From the NCBI RefSeq assembly GCF_932526225.1, contig NC_064036.1, positions 19,056,953-19,120,952 of the forward strand: a DNA stretch of 64,000 nucleotides, read 5' to 3'. The notes beneath the pieces are model-generated. The model searched no databases, was not told where the DNA came from, and saw only the letters and a program-made list of their open reading frames with translations. A program made the position numbers and the translations under genes. This document shows, piece after piece, positions 1-14,562 of this stretch. This DNA is from Nematostella vectensis. Its lineage: Eukaryota; Cnidaria; Anthozoa; Actiniaria; Edwardsiidae. Each line of letters begins with the position of its first letter. Position 1 is the stretch's first letter.

Positions 1-4598
<4,598 letters not shown>

Positions 4599-4890
4599 CT
4601 TGTCTTGCTGAGTAATGCCTCACTAGTGCCAATCTCAACCCTCCAATCATTTCCAGAGGAAACCCACAACTACAAAAAAAAATATTAAATAAAAAGAAAG
4701 AAAAGGAAACGTAAGAAAAAAAACGCCCCTTAGTTTTTATCTAACCGATAAATCGATTTTAAACTACCTAATTAAGTTGCCCTGACAAGGTCGGCGCTAG
4801 TAATATATCAATTGTAAAGGGGTTGGCATGCACGGGCCTGATTGGCTAAATGTTGCAGGGGCGGCGAAGGGGAGGAGTAGCTAGGTTTTT
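4599..4890. other. PSMC3 upstream region
   Basis: The DNA upstream of the PSMC3 start codon and outside the segmental duplication. It presumably holds the PSMC3 promoter. No TATA box or other clear element is visible; there is an A-rich stretch near 4675-4720. Confidence 0.5.
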
Positions 4891-5916
4891 GCATAAAAAC
4901 CTAGGCTATCCCGCGTCCTTATAAATAACGCTTAAAAGAATTTGAAACCACCACCCAGCCCTCCCCCCTGAAACCACCACACACCCCTCCCCCTGAAACC
5001 ACTACCCACCCCTCCCCCAACTTTCGCCCCTCCCCCTCCCCAGATTATGGGACCACTCCGCCTCCCCTGAGTTGTCCCTACAAAGTCAAATTAATTGGGG
5101 TTTCGGGCACAATTTTCCTACTAAGCATTGAAACAATGAAATAAGGAATTTGGAACTTTTTAACAAAGGATGTGTTTAATGGAACTCAACTATGACATTA
5201 ATTCAACATTAATTCAACATGCACTTCAAGGTGAAGTTAAACGTTTGTTTTTTCTAAGGGCCATGTAAAAGGCAATTTATTGCCTTTAACATTAAAGTCG
5301 CATTGTCACCAGTTTACTTCCGGAGGTCCGACGGAAACCTCAACCGTTAAAAGACAAAAGAATCTATTAAAATCCGGGATATTTAATGGGCCATCCGCTC
5401 TAAATTATCAATCAATCCTCAAAGAAACTTCCAATAGACACACTGCTTTCAATATTTTGAAATATTTTTCGCGTTCTCCGTTAAAAATCATCGGATATTG
5501 TAACGTATTCGACCGGAAGTAGACTGGTGACAATGCGGCTTTAACTAAAGTCCATAGTGCGACGTGCGTTGCCATGCGCGTTATTGCGCGGCCACCAACA
5601 GAAAGTTAAAAAAAAACAAATCATAGTTGTATGACACGAACTTCATAACTAGGAGGATTCTCTAATGCTGATGTGAACTGAAGCTTTTCTTTGCCTCGCT
5701 GGTCGCCTCGCTGGTTAATCGCTGCTTGATCGCTGGTCGACTCGCTGGTTGATTGTTGGTTGCCTCACTGGTTGATAGCTGGTTGACTAGTGAAGATCAT
5801 GTCAGTACATTTCCATATTCTCATTGATTTTGATTTGTTAACTTTAAAAAAACTGCCAAAAGTGGCCACACACCGTGTCGCACTGCTGAGTAAAAAACAT
5901 GGACATTCCTCAAATA

Positions 5917-6657
5917 CTAGGCAAATTCAACCATCGGCTGCTCATTCACAAGAGTTTTCGCAGGCACATTTGTAATTGTAGAAGTGACCACGGTAGGCCC
6001 CCCATGCATCATGACCACGCCCGGGGAAGAGCTGCGACGGCGACAGCAACAGATGCAGCTTGCTATGAGAAGCACTGGACCGGCAGCGATCAATGATATC
6101 TTGGCGGCTAGGCTAAGTTTCTCAAACCAGCGGACAATACCTGGAGAAGGGAGAGTCTTGTCAAATTTGCAAGAACAACAAAAGAAAGAAAGTCACTCTC
6201 TCTTGGTTTAAAGTTCTTGATGTATTCTTCCATATCAGAGCGCATGATTTTTTTTCCTAGCATAGGTCCTGCAAATAAGATTCTACCTGAATAACCAAGT
6301 CGAGAGCAAACCCTAGCAGCTTTATAGAAGAACATAGCAGCAAAGCAATTATACATAAATCGTCCCAAAGTGTGCACTTGCATCTGTTACCATGACCAAA
6401 GAGGGTAAAACTATTTAAATACAGGACCATAAACTCATTTGCATTTAGCATGACCAATTACATACCACACTCCCAAGTGCTTGTTGGCAAATTACTGTCG
6501 ATCAGCGTGGCCTTGAAGAAGTAGAGTGATGTGGCCTTTGAACCCACTAGCACTTGAATCTTAAAGAAACACAAGGAAATATGTATTTAACAGATAGACA
6601 GATACAGTGGAGCACAGACAGACAGACGGTGGAGCACAGACAGACAGACGGTGGAGC

Positions 6658-6748
<91 letters not shown>

Positions 6749-9700
6749 TCAGCTTGTAATGGCAACTTTACCTTCAGATGCAGGTTGCTTCCAGTGTCTA
6801 ATATCTGGACCTTGATGTACACACCAATCATTGAACCCAAACTGAACCCTGGCACTTCTACCTTAGCATCAGCAGGGAAATTATGGGTCCAGTCAATACC
6901 AAGGTCATCAGTCTGGACAGATAATTGATAAAGGCATTTATAATAATTGTTGAAAAGAGACACCGCTAGCAGAGTTTTTTCCTGTTTGTTTTTATCAGTT
7001 CACACAGAACGATAAGTTTATCCTCGTCACGACCCTGTTCTTACACATTCTTATTTGTTTGTGCCACAAAAAAGGTGGGGGGGGAGGGGGGACATTTTGA
7101 GTGCACAGGATATTTTTTTTCAAAGCATTTTTCATGCAAGAAATTTTTTTTACTGATGCACAATATTTTTCCCATCAACCAATTGGTGCAGGATATTTTC
7201 TTGGTCAAAGCCTTAGGGTGATAATATGAACTTGTTATAGGGAATACAGTAGGATGATGGGGCTTAAAGGGTCATATTGTGGTTTGGGTGGGGGATAAAA
7301 TTAGAGATCATAGAATGGGAGATGGTACAGCAGGGTGATACTTGTGGGTGAAGTTGGGTGATAAGGGGTATAGTACAGTGGGGTGATATTTGTGGGTGGA
7401 GTTAAGTGATAAGGGGTATAGTACAGTGAGGTGATACAGCAGGGTGATACTTGTGGGTGGAGTTGGGTGATAAGGGGTATAGAACAGCAGGGTGATACTT
7501 GTGGGTGGAGTTGGGTAATAAGGGGGTATAGTAAAGTGGGGTGATTCAGCAGGGTTATACTTGTGGGTGGAGTTGGATGATAAGGGGCATAGTACAGTGG
7601 TGTGATACGTGTGGGTGCAGTTGGGTGATAAGGGAGTATAGTAAAGTGGGGTGATACAGCAGGGTGATACTTGGGGGTGGAGTTGGTTGATAAGGGGTAT
7701 ATATAGTACAGTGAGGTGGTACATCAAATTCATACCTTCACAGAGACATCATATGTAACAGGCTCATCACACTTGTTGATCTTAATCGTGACTGTGGTTT
7801 TGTGAGTTTTTACAATACCATCAACAGCACAAGTTATTTTGGTACAATCACTGTTCACACTGCATCCTGAGCCAAGGTTGGATAATTGGCCACAGGAATC
7901 CTCTGAAAAGATCACCAACAAAACTTTAAAACTTTTGTGTCAAATTGAGAATGGTTTAGAAAAGACGCTTATTACAGAGATGCCAACCCTCAAAGTTCAA
8001 AATGCGGTTGTGTCGGCGTGTACCGCTAAACGAAACCAAGCCCCGAACTACGTCATGGGTCAAACAATGGCTAATCATGGTCAAATAATAGCTTATGCAT
8101 ACATTAACCGGTACACGACGACAAAGCCCAAAATGCGAGGAGAATTTTTAGAGTGAAGTTTTATAAAAAATCTGCAGAATAGTCCCTTTTGTATAGCTAC
8201 TTTCCTTACGGAAACATGACAAAACCAGTTTACAGATCAACGTGGAACGGCATCTTTTATTATCTAAAAATGCATCAATAGCAGCGCATTGTAAAACAAA
8301 CCCACCACGGAGAGGTATTCTGCGGTCTAGCCATTCTTGTTTACAAATACAAGTGAATACTATTCCGCAAAACATCAAAACAGTGAAAATACAGGACTTT
8401 CTCCATCAAATGCGTGACAGCAGGAGATCAGGCTATTCACAAAATGCGGAGAGTTAGCATCTCTGTATTGAGACATGTTTCTAGTTGAAAGACCACAGGT
8501 AGCCCAGGCAATGGTTGCTTGTTCGTAGCTCGGAATTCGGCTGTTCTGAGGGGGGACGAGTAAAGAGTTTTTTCTGTGGAATTTTGTCAATAAAATTGCC
8601 TTAAAACTTAGAACATGCCTTAATTTTATTGACAACATTTCACAAAAACGCTGTACTCGTCCCCTTTCAGAACAGCCGAATTCCGAGCTACGAACAAGCA
8701 AGCATTGCCTGAGCTACCTGTGCTCCTTCCCAGCGCGGTCAAGCGTAACTAATCGTCCAACGGCGTCGGTCAACGATGCTTGTGGCTACTTTCTCGTTTC
8801 AAAATACGGCTAGCGGCCAGGGAAAATAGTTTAGCTCGGATGTTTTGCCAGATATCGAATGTAAGTTTACCCTGGCATAGGTCTGCGAGATAAAAATTTT
8901 TTTTTTTTTTTTTCTCTCGAATTTCGACGGCATTTGAGTGCTACCGAAAATGGCGCCTCCAACCTTGTTTCTTTTCTTAGTAGGGGGAGAGAAGTCATAA
9001 ATTCCGTTGAGAAAACCCCCCAAATCGTGTATTTCACGTAAATTTGACAACCACAAGGCATGTTTTAAGTTCTAAGGACATTGTAGGGAACAAACATTCC
9101 ACACATAGTTTCGGTGTTAACGGTTTTACTGGTCACTCTGTAACCATGAATAGCCGTATATATATATAATTATAAGTTATTGTAAGAATAACTTTAGTTT
9201 TCTATTCAAAACCGGGAATAAATACCGCTTACAGCAAGAGTATCCCAAAAGACGTCACGCTACACGCGCAAAAACCAACCAAAATTTACATGTCTCACCC
9301 ATAACTATAAAATATACTATGTAGGGAACAAACATTCCACACATAGTTTCGGTGTTAACGGTTTTACTGGTCACTCTGTAACCATGAATAGCCGTATATA
9401 TATAATTATAAGTTATTGTAAGAATAACTTTAGTTTTCTATTCAAAACCGGGAATAAATACCGCTTAGAGCAAGAGTATTCCAAAAGACGTCACGCTACA
9501 CGCGCAAAAACCAACCAAAATTTACATGTCTCACCCATAACTATAAAATAAACTATAGGATAATAGATTCACAGTAAAAACGTGAAGATTACAAATGCCG
9601 TAGAGCATCGGATAAAACAAGGCTGAGCCAAATAAACGCTTTTGCTCCTTTGATTAGAGGCGAAAGTGCCACTGTTTTATAAAAAAATGTGGTCTGCCAA

Positions 9701-9863
9701 GTTGCGTTTGGCTTCTTACTAAAGTTTTTAAAAAAACTTTATACTTTATACCTGAACCCTGCTCCCTCCAACCCTCGACATCGCCTTCCGAGTAGACAAA
9801 GCTTACGGACGAAAGTACAACGGCCAACGTGAGAAGGTATTTGGGTTGGAAAAACAGTTCCAT
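5917..9863 (-). CDS. type I membrane protein of unknown function, copy 1
   Basis: I do not recognise the family. Five exons (9752-9863, 7736-7902, 6772-6912, 6466-6559, 5917-6140) with GT-AG borders total 738 nt, giving 245 aa with no stop. Residues 1-25 form a signal peptide (MELFFQPKYLL then AVVLSSVSFVYS). The ectodomain holds a Cys-rich stretch (EDSCGQ, then SDCTKITC and NKCDEPV) and a beta-rich part with VEVPGFSLGSMIGVYIKVQI. A membrane segment (ISLIAAGPVLLIASCICC) is followed by a short tail beginning RRRSSS and ending NEQPMVEFA. It should sit at the cell surface with the N-terminus outside. The twin gene at 34199-38222 is also open. A virus-like element lies 117 bp upstream of this start codon, so expression may be altered. 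Function cannot be inferred. Confidence 0.8.
6590..6749. repeat. (CAGA)n microsatellite, intron 3 of membrane-protein copy 1
   Basis: Nearly pure tetranucleotide cagacagacaga runs to 6748, preceded by short cagtggagcacagacagacg units. It creates long but meaningless ORFs on both strands. The counterpart in copy 2 (34895-35045) has many cagacgga variants. Confidence 0.9.
7300..7720. repeat. minisatellite, intron 2 of membrane-protein copy 1
   Basis: Imperfect units of about 45-60 bases built from gggtgatacttgtgggtgga, gttgggtgataaggggtata and gtacagtg. About eight units are present. The array in copy 2 (35600-36310) is longer. Confidence 0.85.
8494..8722. mobile_element. fold-back (MITE-like) element, copy 1
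   Basis: A 229-bp near-palindrome. The left arm begins cacaggtagcccaggcaatg and the right arm is its reverse complement. Arms of roughly 100 bp contain gctcggaattcggctgttct and surround an AT-rich centre. There is no coding capacity. It sits in intron 1 of the membrane-protein gene. The same element is at 37095-37323, so it was present before the segmental duplication. Confidence 0.8.
9083..9556. repeat. 238-bp tandem duplication, intron 1 of membrane-protein copy 1
   Basis: The block starting gtagggaacaaacattccac at 9083 is repeated from 9321 with few changes. Duplication copy 2 has this block only once (from 37678), so the event happened in copy 1 after the large duplication. Confidence 0.9.
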
Positions 9864-9979
9864 CGCTAGTTCGGAATGTCTCCCCGTGTGAGATTAGTTA
9901 GCCTGAGTGCCTTCTTGTCGTAACAGAAATCCCAGAAGCCACTGCTCACCATTTCCCGGAAATTGATCGCATGACGCGG

Positions 9980-10275
9980 GGGGGGGACTGGGTAGTTTCA
10001 GTGAAACGGCCTGGGAGGCCCGGATCCCCCCTCCGGGCCTCCCAGCCCCGTCTCTATATGTCAGGCAGGTAATGTTTCGCGTACATAAACAATCGTCAAA
10101 AGCTAATGAAGGCCAAATCGATTTCACGTACATAAACAATCGGCAAAAGTTAATGTAGGCAAAATAGATTTCGCGTACACGAATAATCAATTAGGGCCGC
10201 AGGTGTTTCGCGTGCACGAATAATAATTAGGGCTGCAGGTGTTTCGCGTTCATGAATAATTAGGGTGTAGGCCGG
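9980..10275. repeat. terminal repeat of the truncated element
   Basis: It starts gggggggactgggtagtttc and contains the hairpin cctgggaggcc / ggcctcccag plus repeated modules such as ttcgcgtacataaacaatcg. It is shorter and diverged relative to the two terminal repeats of the full element. Confidence 0.85.
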
Positions 10276-10360
10276 GCGCGTGCAAGCCCAAGGACTTGCG
10301 CGTACACGACTTTTTGGGGCAAATAGTGGTGGGGCCGCGAAAACGAGGAGGGCCGCCAAC

Positions 10361-11113
10361 CTACGGAGCGTGGAATAACCGTTTTTCGGCCGTGAGTTCG
10401 AAGCCGCCGGCGTGGCGTTTAAACCTGAGTTCTACTCGAACATCTCGCTCCCGAACTCCTCGCGAATTTTTCGCAGTCTCTTTTTCATCCTTTCGAGTGC
10501 CACCAGGGAGGGCCCTTTCCCGCTTTTTTTTTTTATCATGCGGTGCGAGGCCGTGTCGAGCTCTGATAGCGGCCTTGAGCGCGTTGTATCTTTCTTGTTC
10601 CTGAAGTATTAGCCGAAACTCTTCGTCTGAGATACGCCCGTCTTGCAGAGCCTTAGAGACCAGCTCGCTGATCGAGTTTTTCTTACTCCCCGCTAAAACC
10701 ACCGTGTCTTCGTGTTTAGCCACCTTGCTCGTGAGACCCCTAGAGACCACCCCCGCGCCCGCACCCACGACACCGACCAGCCCAGCGACCCCTGCCAGCG
10801 GAGCGCCGATCAGAACCCCTATCCCACTCAAAGAGACTCCCAGCCCGGCGCTGGAAAGCGCCCCTGCAGCGATGCCGGATGCCAAAGACACAGCATGGGT
10901 AACGGCGAAGGCGCGCTTATACTTCTTCCGCACCTGTCGATAATGCGTTATCTCATTGTCTAGAACCGCCTGAGTGTCACGTATTACTTGGAGTCGAAAA
11001 CTTTGCGCGTCGCCGCCGGTGCTTGCCGGAGCGGTAGGCGTTTGCGGGGGGTGGGCACTGGGGAGCGGGGGATATATGGATATGCCACCGCTGCTAACGT
11101 CGCTGTTCGCCAT
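10361..11113 (-). CDS. hydrophobic virion/membrane protein, truncated-element copy
   Basis: A 250-aa ORF, MANSDVSSGG at the N-terminus, with a proline-rich stretch (residues 15-35) and a basic segment (YRQVRKKYKRA). A long Gly/Ala/Val-rich hydrophobic region follows (about residues 70-130, with SGIAAGALSSAGLG and GVVGAGAGVV), likely two membrane passes. The last part, after HGLAPHD, follows a poly-A run (DNA 10520-10535). It reads in a frame that does not match the sibling gene, which in its own third frame ends MKKRLRKIREEF and a few residues on; the C-terminal ~55 residues here are therefore probably out of frame. I recall similar hydrophobic proteins in other animal PLV-like elements, but cannot check. 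Its homologue is at 25413-26089. Confidence 0.65.
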   Translation of the reverse strand: MANSDVSSGGISIYPPLPSAHPPQTPTAPASTGGDAQSFRLQVIRDTQAVLDNEITHYRQVRKKYKRAFAVTHAVSLASGIAAGALSSAGLGVSLSGIGVLIGAPLAGVAGLVGVVGAGAGVVSRGLTSKVAKHEDTVVLAGSKKNSISELVSKALQDGRISDEEFRLILQEQERYNALKAAIRARHGLAPHDKKKKRERALPGGTRKDEKETAKNSRGVRERDVRVELRFKRHAGGFELTAEKRLFHAP

Positions 11114-11129
11114 GCCTGCTATGTCGGGC

Positions 11130-11827
11130 CTAAGTTAGCTCTAATACGAGGCGAACGGGCCTGCCCTTAAAGTCGACCCGTCTACCGCGGTCATCCCTGA
11201 CCCATATTCGGATATTCGAGACAAACTCAGAGGAAGACGCTGCGACACAAATGGGGGTGTCGGGCCCATAGACGACTTTCTCGTGCGGCCTCCCGCGGGT
11301 TTCTAGGCAAGCGAGAACGTTTGAAGGCTCGTCTAAGGCGAAGCATTTCGTGCGGTCTACGATATCGCAGAAGATGTAGATGGCCTCTATTTTCGACAAA
11401 GTCACCTCAAGTGGGGGATCCCCCACGGGCAGTACGAGCCCCCGCCCCCCCCCCCCCCCATCTGATCGTTCTTAGCCTCTAGGCCAAATAGTGCGCAAAG
11501 CTCGGCGTTCAGGAACACAATGCCTGTGGACACGAGCACGATCTTCCCGGTGAGGGGATCCAGCTTCGCGGTCAGAATCTGGCTTGTAGCGTGGTTGATC
11601 GTTTCCATGATGGACTCGGTCGTGTGGTGCCCGGCTGGCAGAGTAGCGATGGTCGGGAGGGAGTCTGTAGTCGTTATCTGCTGCTCCCGCTCGAGATTAT
11701 ACCAGCTGTTAAACAGCGAGCACTGCCGGAGCGCCACAAAGCGCGGGCGCCTTATCGGCTGCCCGAAGAAGAGCATCAGTTCACCTCCGGTGAGCACAGC
11801 GTGTAGGACCACCATTGCGTTGAACAT
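11130..11827 (-). pseudogene. penton-like minor capsid protein, frameshifted at poly-G (truncated element)
   Basis: Two overlapping minus-strand ORFs, 11402-11827 and 11130-11426. The first half has FNSWYNLEREQQITTTDSLP and STGIVFLNAELCALFGLE; the second has IYIFCDIVDRTKCFALDEP and IRIWVRDDRGRRVDF. The break is at a run of 15 Gs (coding strand, 11445-11459). The offset between the two ORFs is -1, the same as in the other copy at 24705-25396. The beta-rich pattern resembles penton-like single-jelly-roll proteins of PLV and Polinton elements; that is a recollection of the family, not a search. Confidence 0.6.
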
Positions 11828-11857
11828 AGCCCGCCTTCGTATTTAATAGGGCTGAGC

Positions 11858-12200
11858 ATGGATTGGGAAGGCTGGCAGATGCTGAACGAGGTCCCCCGAA
11901 GAAAGGAGGAGGAGACGAAGAAGGCGGCAGTTGCGGCGGGAGCCTCTATAGCCGAACATATCGAACACGCTATAGCCGAACAAGCCAAAAAACCGGTTTC
12001 CCTAGGTTTCCCTAGGTCTCTGACCCTCGCGCAAAAGCTGCTCTACGCCGTGCCCGCGACCCCCGTGGAGAGCACGGCCTCAGACATCACCCCACTACTC
12101 ACGCAGCTGGAGATACACGTGGCTGAGGACAAATCGTTCACGGCTAGGGTCCGAGACATATTCAAAGAGACAGTAGTCACGCACAAGTCCGCCAAGGAGT
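11858..12200 (+). pseudogene. N-terminal fragment of large virion-type protein, truncated by rearrangement
   Basis: Begins MDWEGWQMLNEVPRRKEEE, then an Ala/Glu-rich helical region and ATPVESTASDITPLLTQLEI. Virus-like sequence stops at about residue 114, where the copy is broken; the ORF then continues a few codons into unrelated DNA. It is divergent from the penton-like gene (start to start 30 bp), as in the full element. This copy lacks the one-base insertion that breaks the homologue near 24530. Confidence 0.75.
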
Positions 12201-12489
12201 CGAGCAACGCTCGAGCAACGCTCCTATAGACGTGAAACATTAAAGAACGACAAATTCCACCACAAAGACATATAATATGTCACCTAAGGTTTTTGTCACC
12301 TCATAAACCAAGTCTAGCGTATATCGTCCTCCGTAGATCCATTTCTGCGGCATATAACGCTCAAGCAAAAGTGTAATCTCAAAGACACTACGCACTTTAT
12401 TTACTTGATCAGAAGTCTATAAAAGGGCGAAAGATTCATTGATTTAAATATCTTTGATGTCCATAGCTTACTGAAACTTTTCAGTACAC
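12201..12489. repeat. left part of retroelement-like direct repeat X, split by the virus-like element
   Basis: Matches 27912-28180 from gagcaacgctcctatagacg onward, apart from a 14-bp indel near 12360. Together with 26684-27166 it forms one repeat of about 756 bp that was interrupted by the 14.2-kb element. A small tcgagcaacgc duplication marks its left junction with the truncated element. Confidence 0.85.
12484..12489. other. target-site duplication gtacac (left)
   Basis: The six bases before the element match 26684-26689 directly after it. The unoccupied sister site at 28172-28177 has gtacac once, in ttcagtacacgcattctctc. Six bases is the size known for Polinton/Maverick integration. Confidence 0.95.
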
Positions 12490-12912
12490 GGGGGGGACTG
12501 GGGGGTTTCAGAGGAACTGGTGGGAGGCCTGGATCGCCCCTCCGGGCCTCCCAGCATCGTCTCCCGTCTTAGGCTAGGGAGACGCGAATCGCCTCTCCGA
12601 GCCCCCCAGCTCCGTCTCTATATATCGAGCGTATAATGTTTCACGTACATGAACAATCGGCAAAAGCTAATGTGGGCCAAATCGATTTCACGTACATAGA
12701 TGATTTTGGCCAAATCGATTTCAGATAATGTTTCGCGTACATAAACAATCGGCAAAAGCCAAATCGATTTCACGTACATAAACAATCGGCAAAAGTTAAT
12801 GTAGGCAAAATAGATTTCGCGAACACGAATAATCAATTAGGGGCAGGTGTTTCGCGTGCATGAATAATTCATTAGGGCTGCAGTGTTTCGCGTTCATGAA
12901 TAATTAATTAGG
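12490..12912. repeat. left terminal inverted repeat of the PLV element
   Basis: About 420 bp, starting gggggggactggggggtttc. The first 130 bp hold strong G+C-rich hairpins (gggaggcc ... ggcctccc). The rest is built from variants of a module (ttcacgtacataaacaatcg, gcaaaagttaatgtaggc, ccaaatcgattt). The reverse complement is at 26262-26683. The repeated modules could be binding sites for replication or integration proteins. Confidence 0.93.
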
Positions 12913-12938
12913 CGTTGGGTTTTCAATTAGACATTCGT

Positions 12939-13259
12939 ATGTCCTGTGGTATACCGAGCGTTCGAAGGATGGGGCGAGGAAAAGATTACTGCGGGTGGCT
13001 AAGGATCAGCCGCGCAAACACGTGCGGCCGGAGGTGCTTGGACACCTACTGCAAGGTGCACCTCCAAAGGCTCCGTAAGGGCAGCCCCCTCCCCGTGCCG
13101 TGCAGGGTCTGCGGCATAGGGACTCAGTCGGAGACGCGGCTGTGTCGCCCCTGCGGAGCGAATCGTAAAGGGCAGAGGATGCGCGGCATCGAGAGGCGCG
13201 CTCGGAAGCGGTTCGCACTCGTCCTATCTGACATCGCAGCTCGCGGTGCGGTCAATTAG
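12939..13259 (+). CDS. small Cys-rich, probable zinc-binding protein
   Basis: 107 aa from the first ATG; another in-frame ATG at 12969 (MGRGKDYCGW) is possible. Cysteines occur as CGRRC, then YCKVH, then PCRVCG, then LCRPCG, which suggests two treble-clef or zinc-ribbon-like sites. The C-terminus is basic (ERRARKRF). It is the first gene inside the left terminal repeat, transcribed inward ahead of the replication gene. I recall similar small Cys-rich ORFs in other cnidarian virus-like elements but assign no function; nucleic-acid binding is the likeliest inference. Confidence 0.65.
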   Translation: MSCGIPSVRRMGRGKDYCGWLRISRANTCGRRCLDTYCKVHLQRLRKGSPLPVPCRVCGIGTQSETRLCRPCGANRKGQRMRGIERRARKRFALVLSDIAARGAVN

Positions 13260-13327
13260 AGATTGGGTGGCGCAGGGTATACCCCAACTCTCAGTTAGAG
13301 ACTGGGTGGCTCAAGGTGTGCCCGAGC

Positions 13328-14562
13328 ATGGACGCCTACATAGAGGAGATTCTCGATAGCATGCGCGACAAAGAGGCGCCCGCCGTACTGGCAGGGCTGG
13401 TACAAAATATCCTGGACGAGGACATCCCCGACGATGTCAAACACAGGCTGCTTAAGCCGCTTGTACCGGAGAAGATGTGGACGGAGGAGGTCTGGCGCGA
13501 GTCCGACCCTCTGCTGCCGCCCAGGCAGCAGGAGGGCCCGGAGAGCTTAGACCCAGAGACGTACTACTCTCTCTTCGTCGGCGGCGTCCATATTCGGCTC
13601 CCAAGCGTGGATGCCACTCTACGGGGCCGAGACATAAGCGCCAGTGTTTACCAGGAGATGCGAGATCTTGGTGGGACAGGTGTGATTGCTCTAAAGCCGG
13701 TTGTGCGGGGGCCTGATATTAATGACGACGGCTCGGTGTGGTGGCTCTCGCACGAGCGAGAGTCTCTGCGGGCGAACGCAGTGCTTCCGCTGGTGCTCGA
13801 GATGGTAGACCCCGACCGGCGTTACAGACTCTTCACTGTCGTTGGTAAGGCCCCCGCAGAGCCATTGGCGCCAATCACAGAGGAGGAAGGGCGCTCGGAG
13901 CACAAGATCGGCGGGTTGTTAGTCAAAAGGGGGGGCCAAATCGCAGTCGGCGCCCTGGAAGGCATCGATGCGGGTATTTGGGAGAAGGGGCGAGAGTACC
14001 TCGTCTACGTGAGATACGAGCTTCGCCCTTTACCTGAGCAAAATGGTGAGCCTGGGCCAATGTTTGTGCAACAGGGGGGTGACGCATTCGTTAACTGTGT
14101 TGTGAGCCGTGTTGCCGACTCCCTGAGGAACCGCGGCACCTCGCGCTCCCTTGGTCTAACCAAGACACGAGGCAAGATCCTCGAGCGATTTGACAAGAAG
14201 CTGGCCACCACGGGGTGCACCAAAGAGGACCTTTTTGAGATGGAAAGTAAGCTCGAGGTAAAGCTAGTAGCCGTGGACGCCCTGGGTAACGTCCTGTGGG
14301 ACTCGGGGAAGTACGGGACTAAGACGAGGATCACCATCCCTTGCCACAATAACCACGCCTGGGCGGAGCTTCCGACTGAACCACCTGCGATCGCGAGCGT
14401 CCACGGCCTAGACTTCGAGGCTGAGAGGGAGCTCCGTTCGCTATGTCAGGGAGAGGCAGCGCCTCGCGCTACCAGTGCCGCCGCAAAAACTCACGAGGCG
14501 AAGGTGCGAGAGGTGCTCATCCGCTTCATAAACAGGGCGATCCCCAGAAGCACGAGGGTCTG
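13328..14562 (+). pseudogene. replication protein, N-terminal segment (before frameshift 1)
   Basis: Starts MDAYIEEILDSMRDKEAP; reading remains sensible to about 14560, then moves +1. Roughly residue 256 has GGDAFVNCVVSRV and residue 340 has CHNNHAWAEL. A Cys motif followed by an NNHA motif about 85 residues later recalls Cys-His papain/OTU-type folds in virus-encoded proteins. This is inference only. No polymerase exonuclease motifs are obvious. The same gene continues at 14556-15280 and 15270-17085. Confidence 0.6.

Larger units (their letters stand above)
9980..12200 (-). mobile_element. truncated Polinton-like virus element (inverted copy)
   Basis: This matches the right-hand 2.3 kb of the full element (24340-26683) in reverse orientation. 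The terminal repeat begins at 9980 with seven Gs then actggg, and the homology ends at ccgccaaggagtc near 12200. Two more Gs at 9978-9979 belong to the target. The undisturbed target is at 38321-38345 (gcatgacgcggttcgctgg), so insertion fell after acgcgg. The other end and its target duplication are lost. It carries one nearly complete membrane-protein ORF, a penton-like gene, and the first part of a third gene. Confidence 0.9.

Noticed and set aside
5984..6211. Plus-strand ORF with a Gln run (and its copy at 34266-34505)
   Set aside because: It lies opposite the last exon of the membrane-protein gene, whose minus-strand frame includes a signal-supported membrane segment and matches the other exons' phase exactly.
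6547..6963. ORFs with CLSV or TDRQ repeats on the two strands
   Set aside because: Artefacts of the (CAGA)n microsatellite in an intron.
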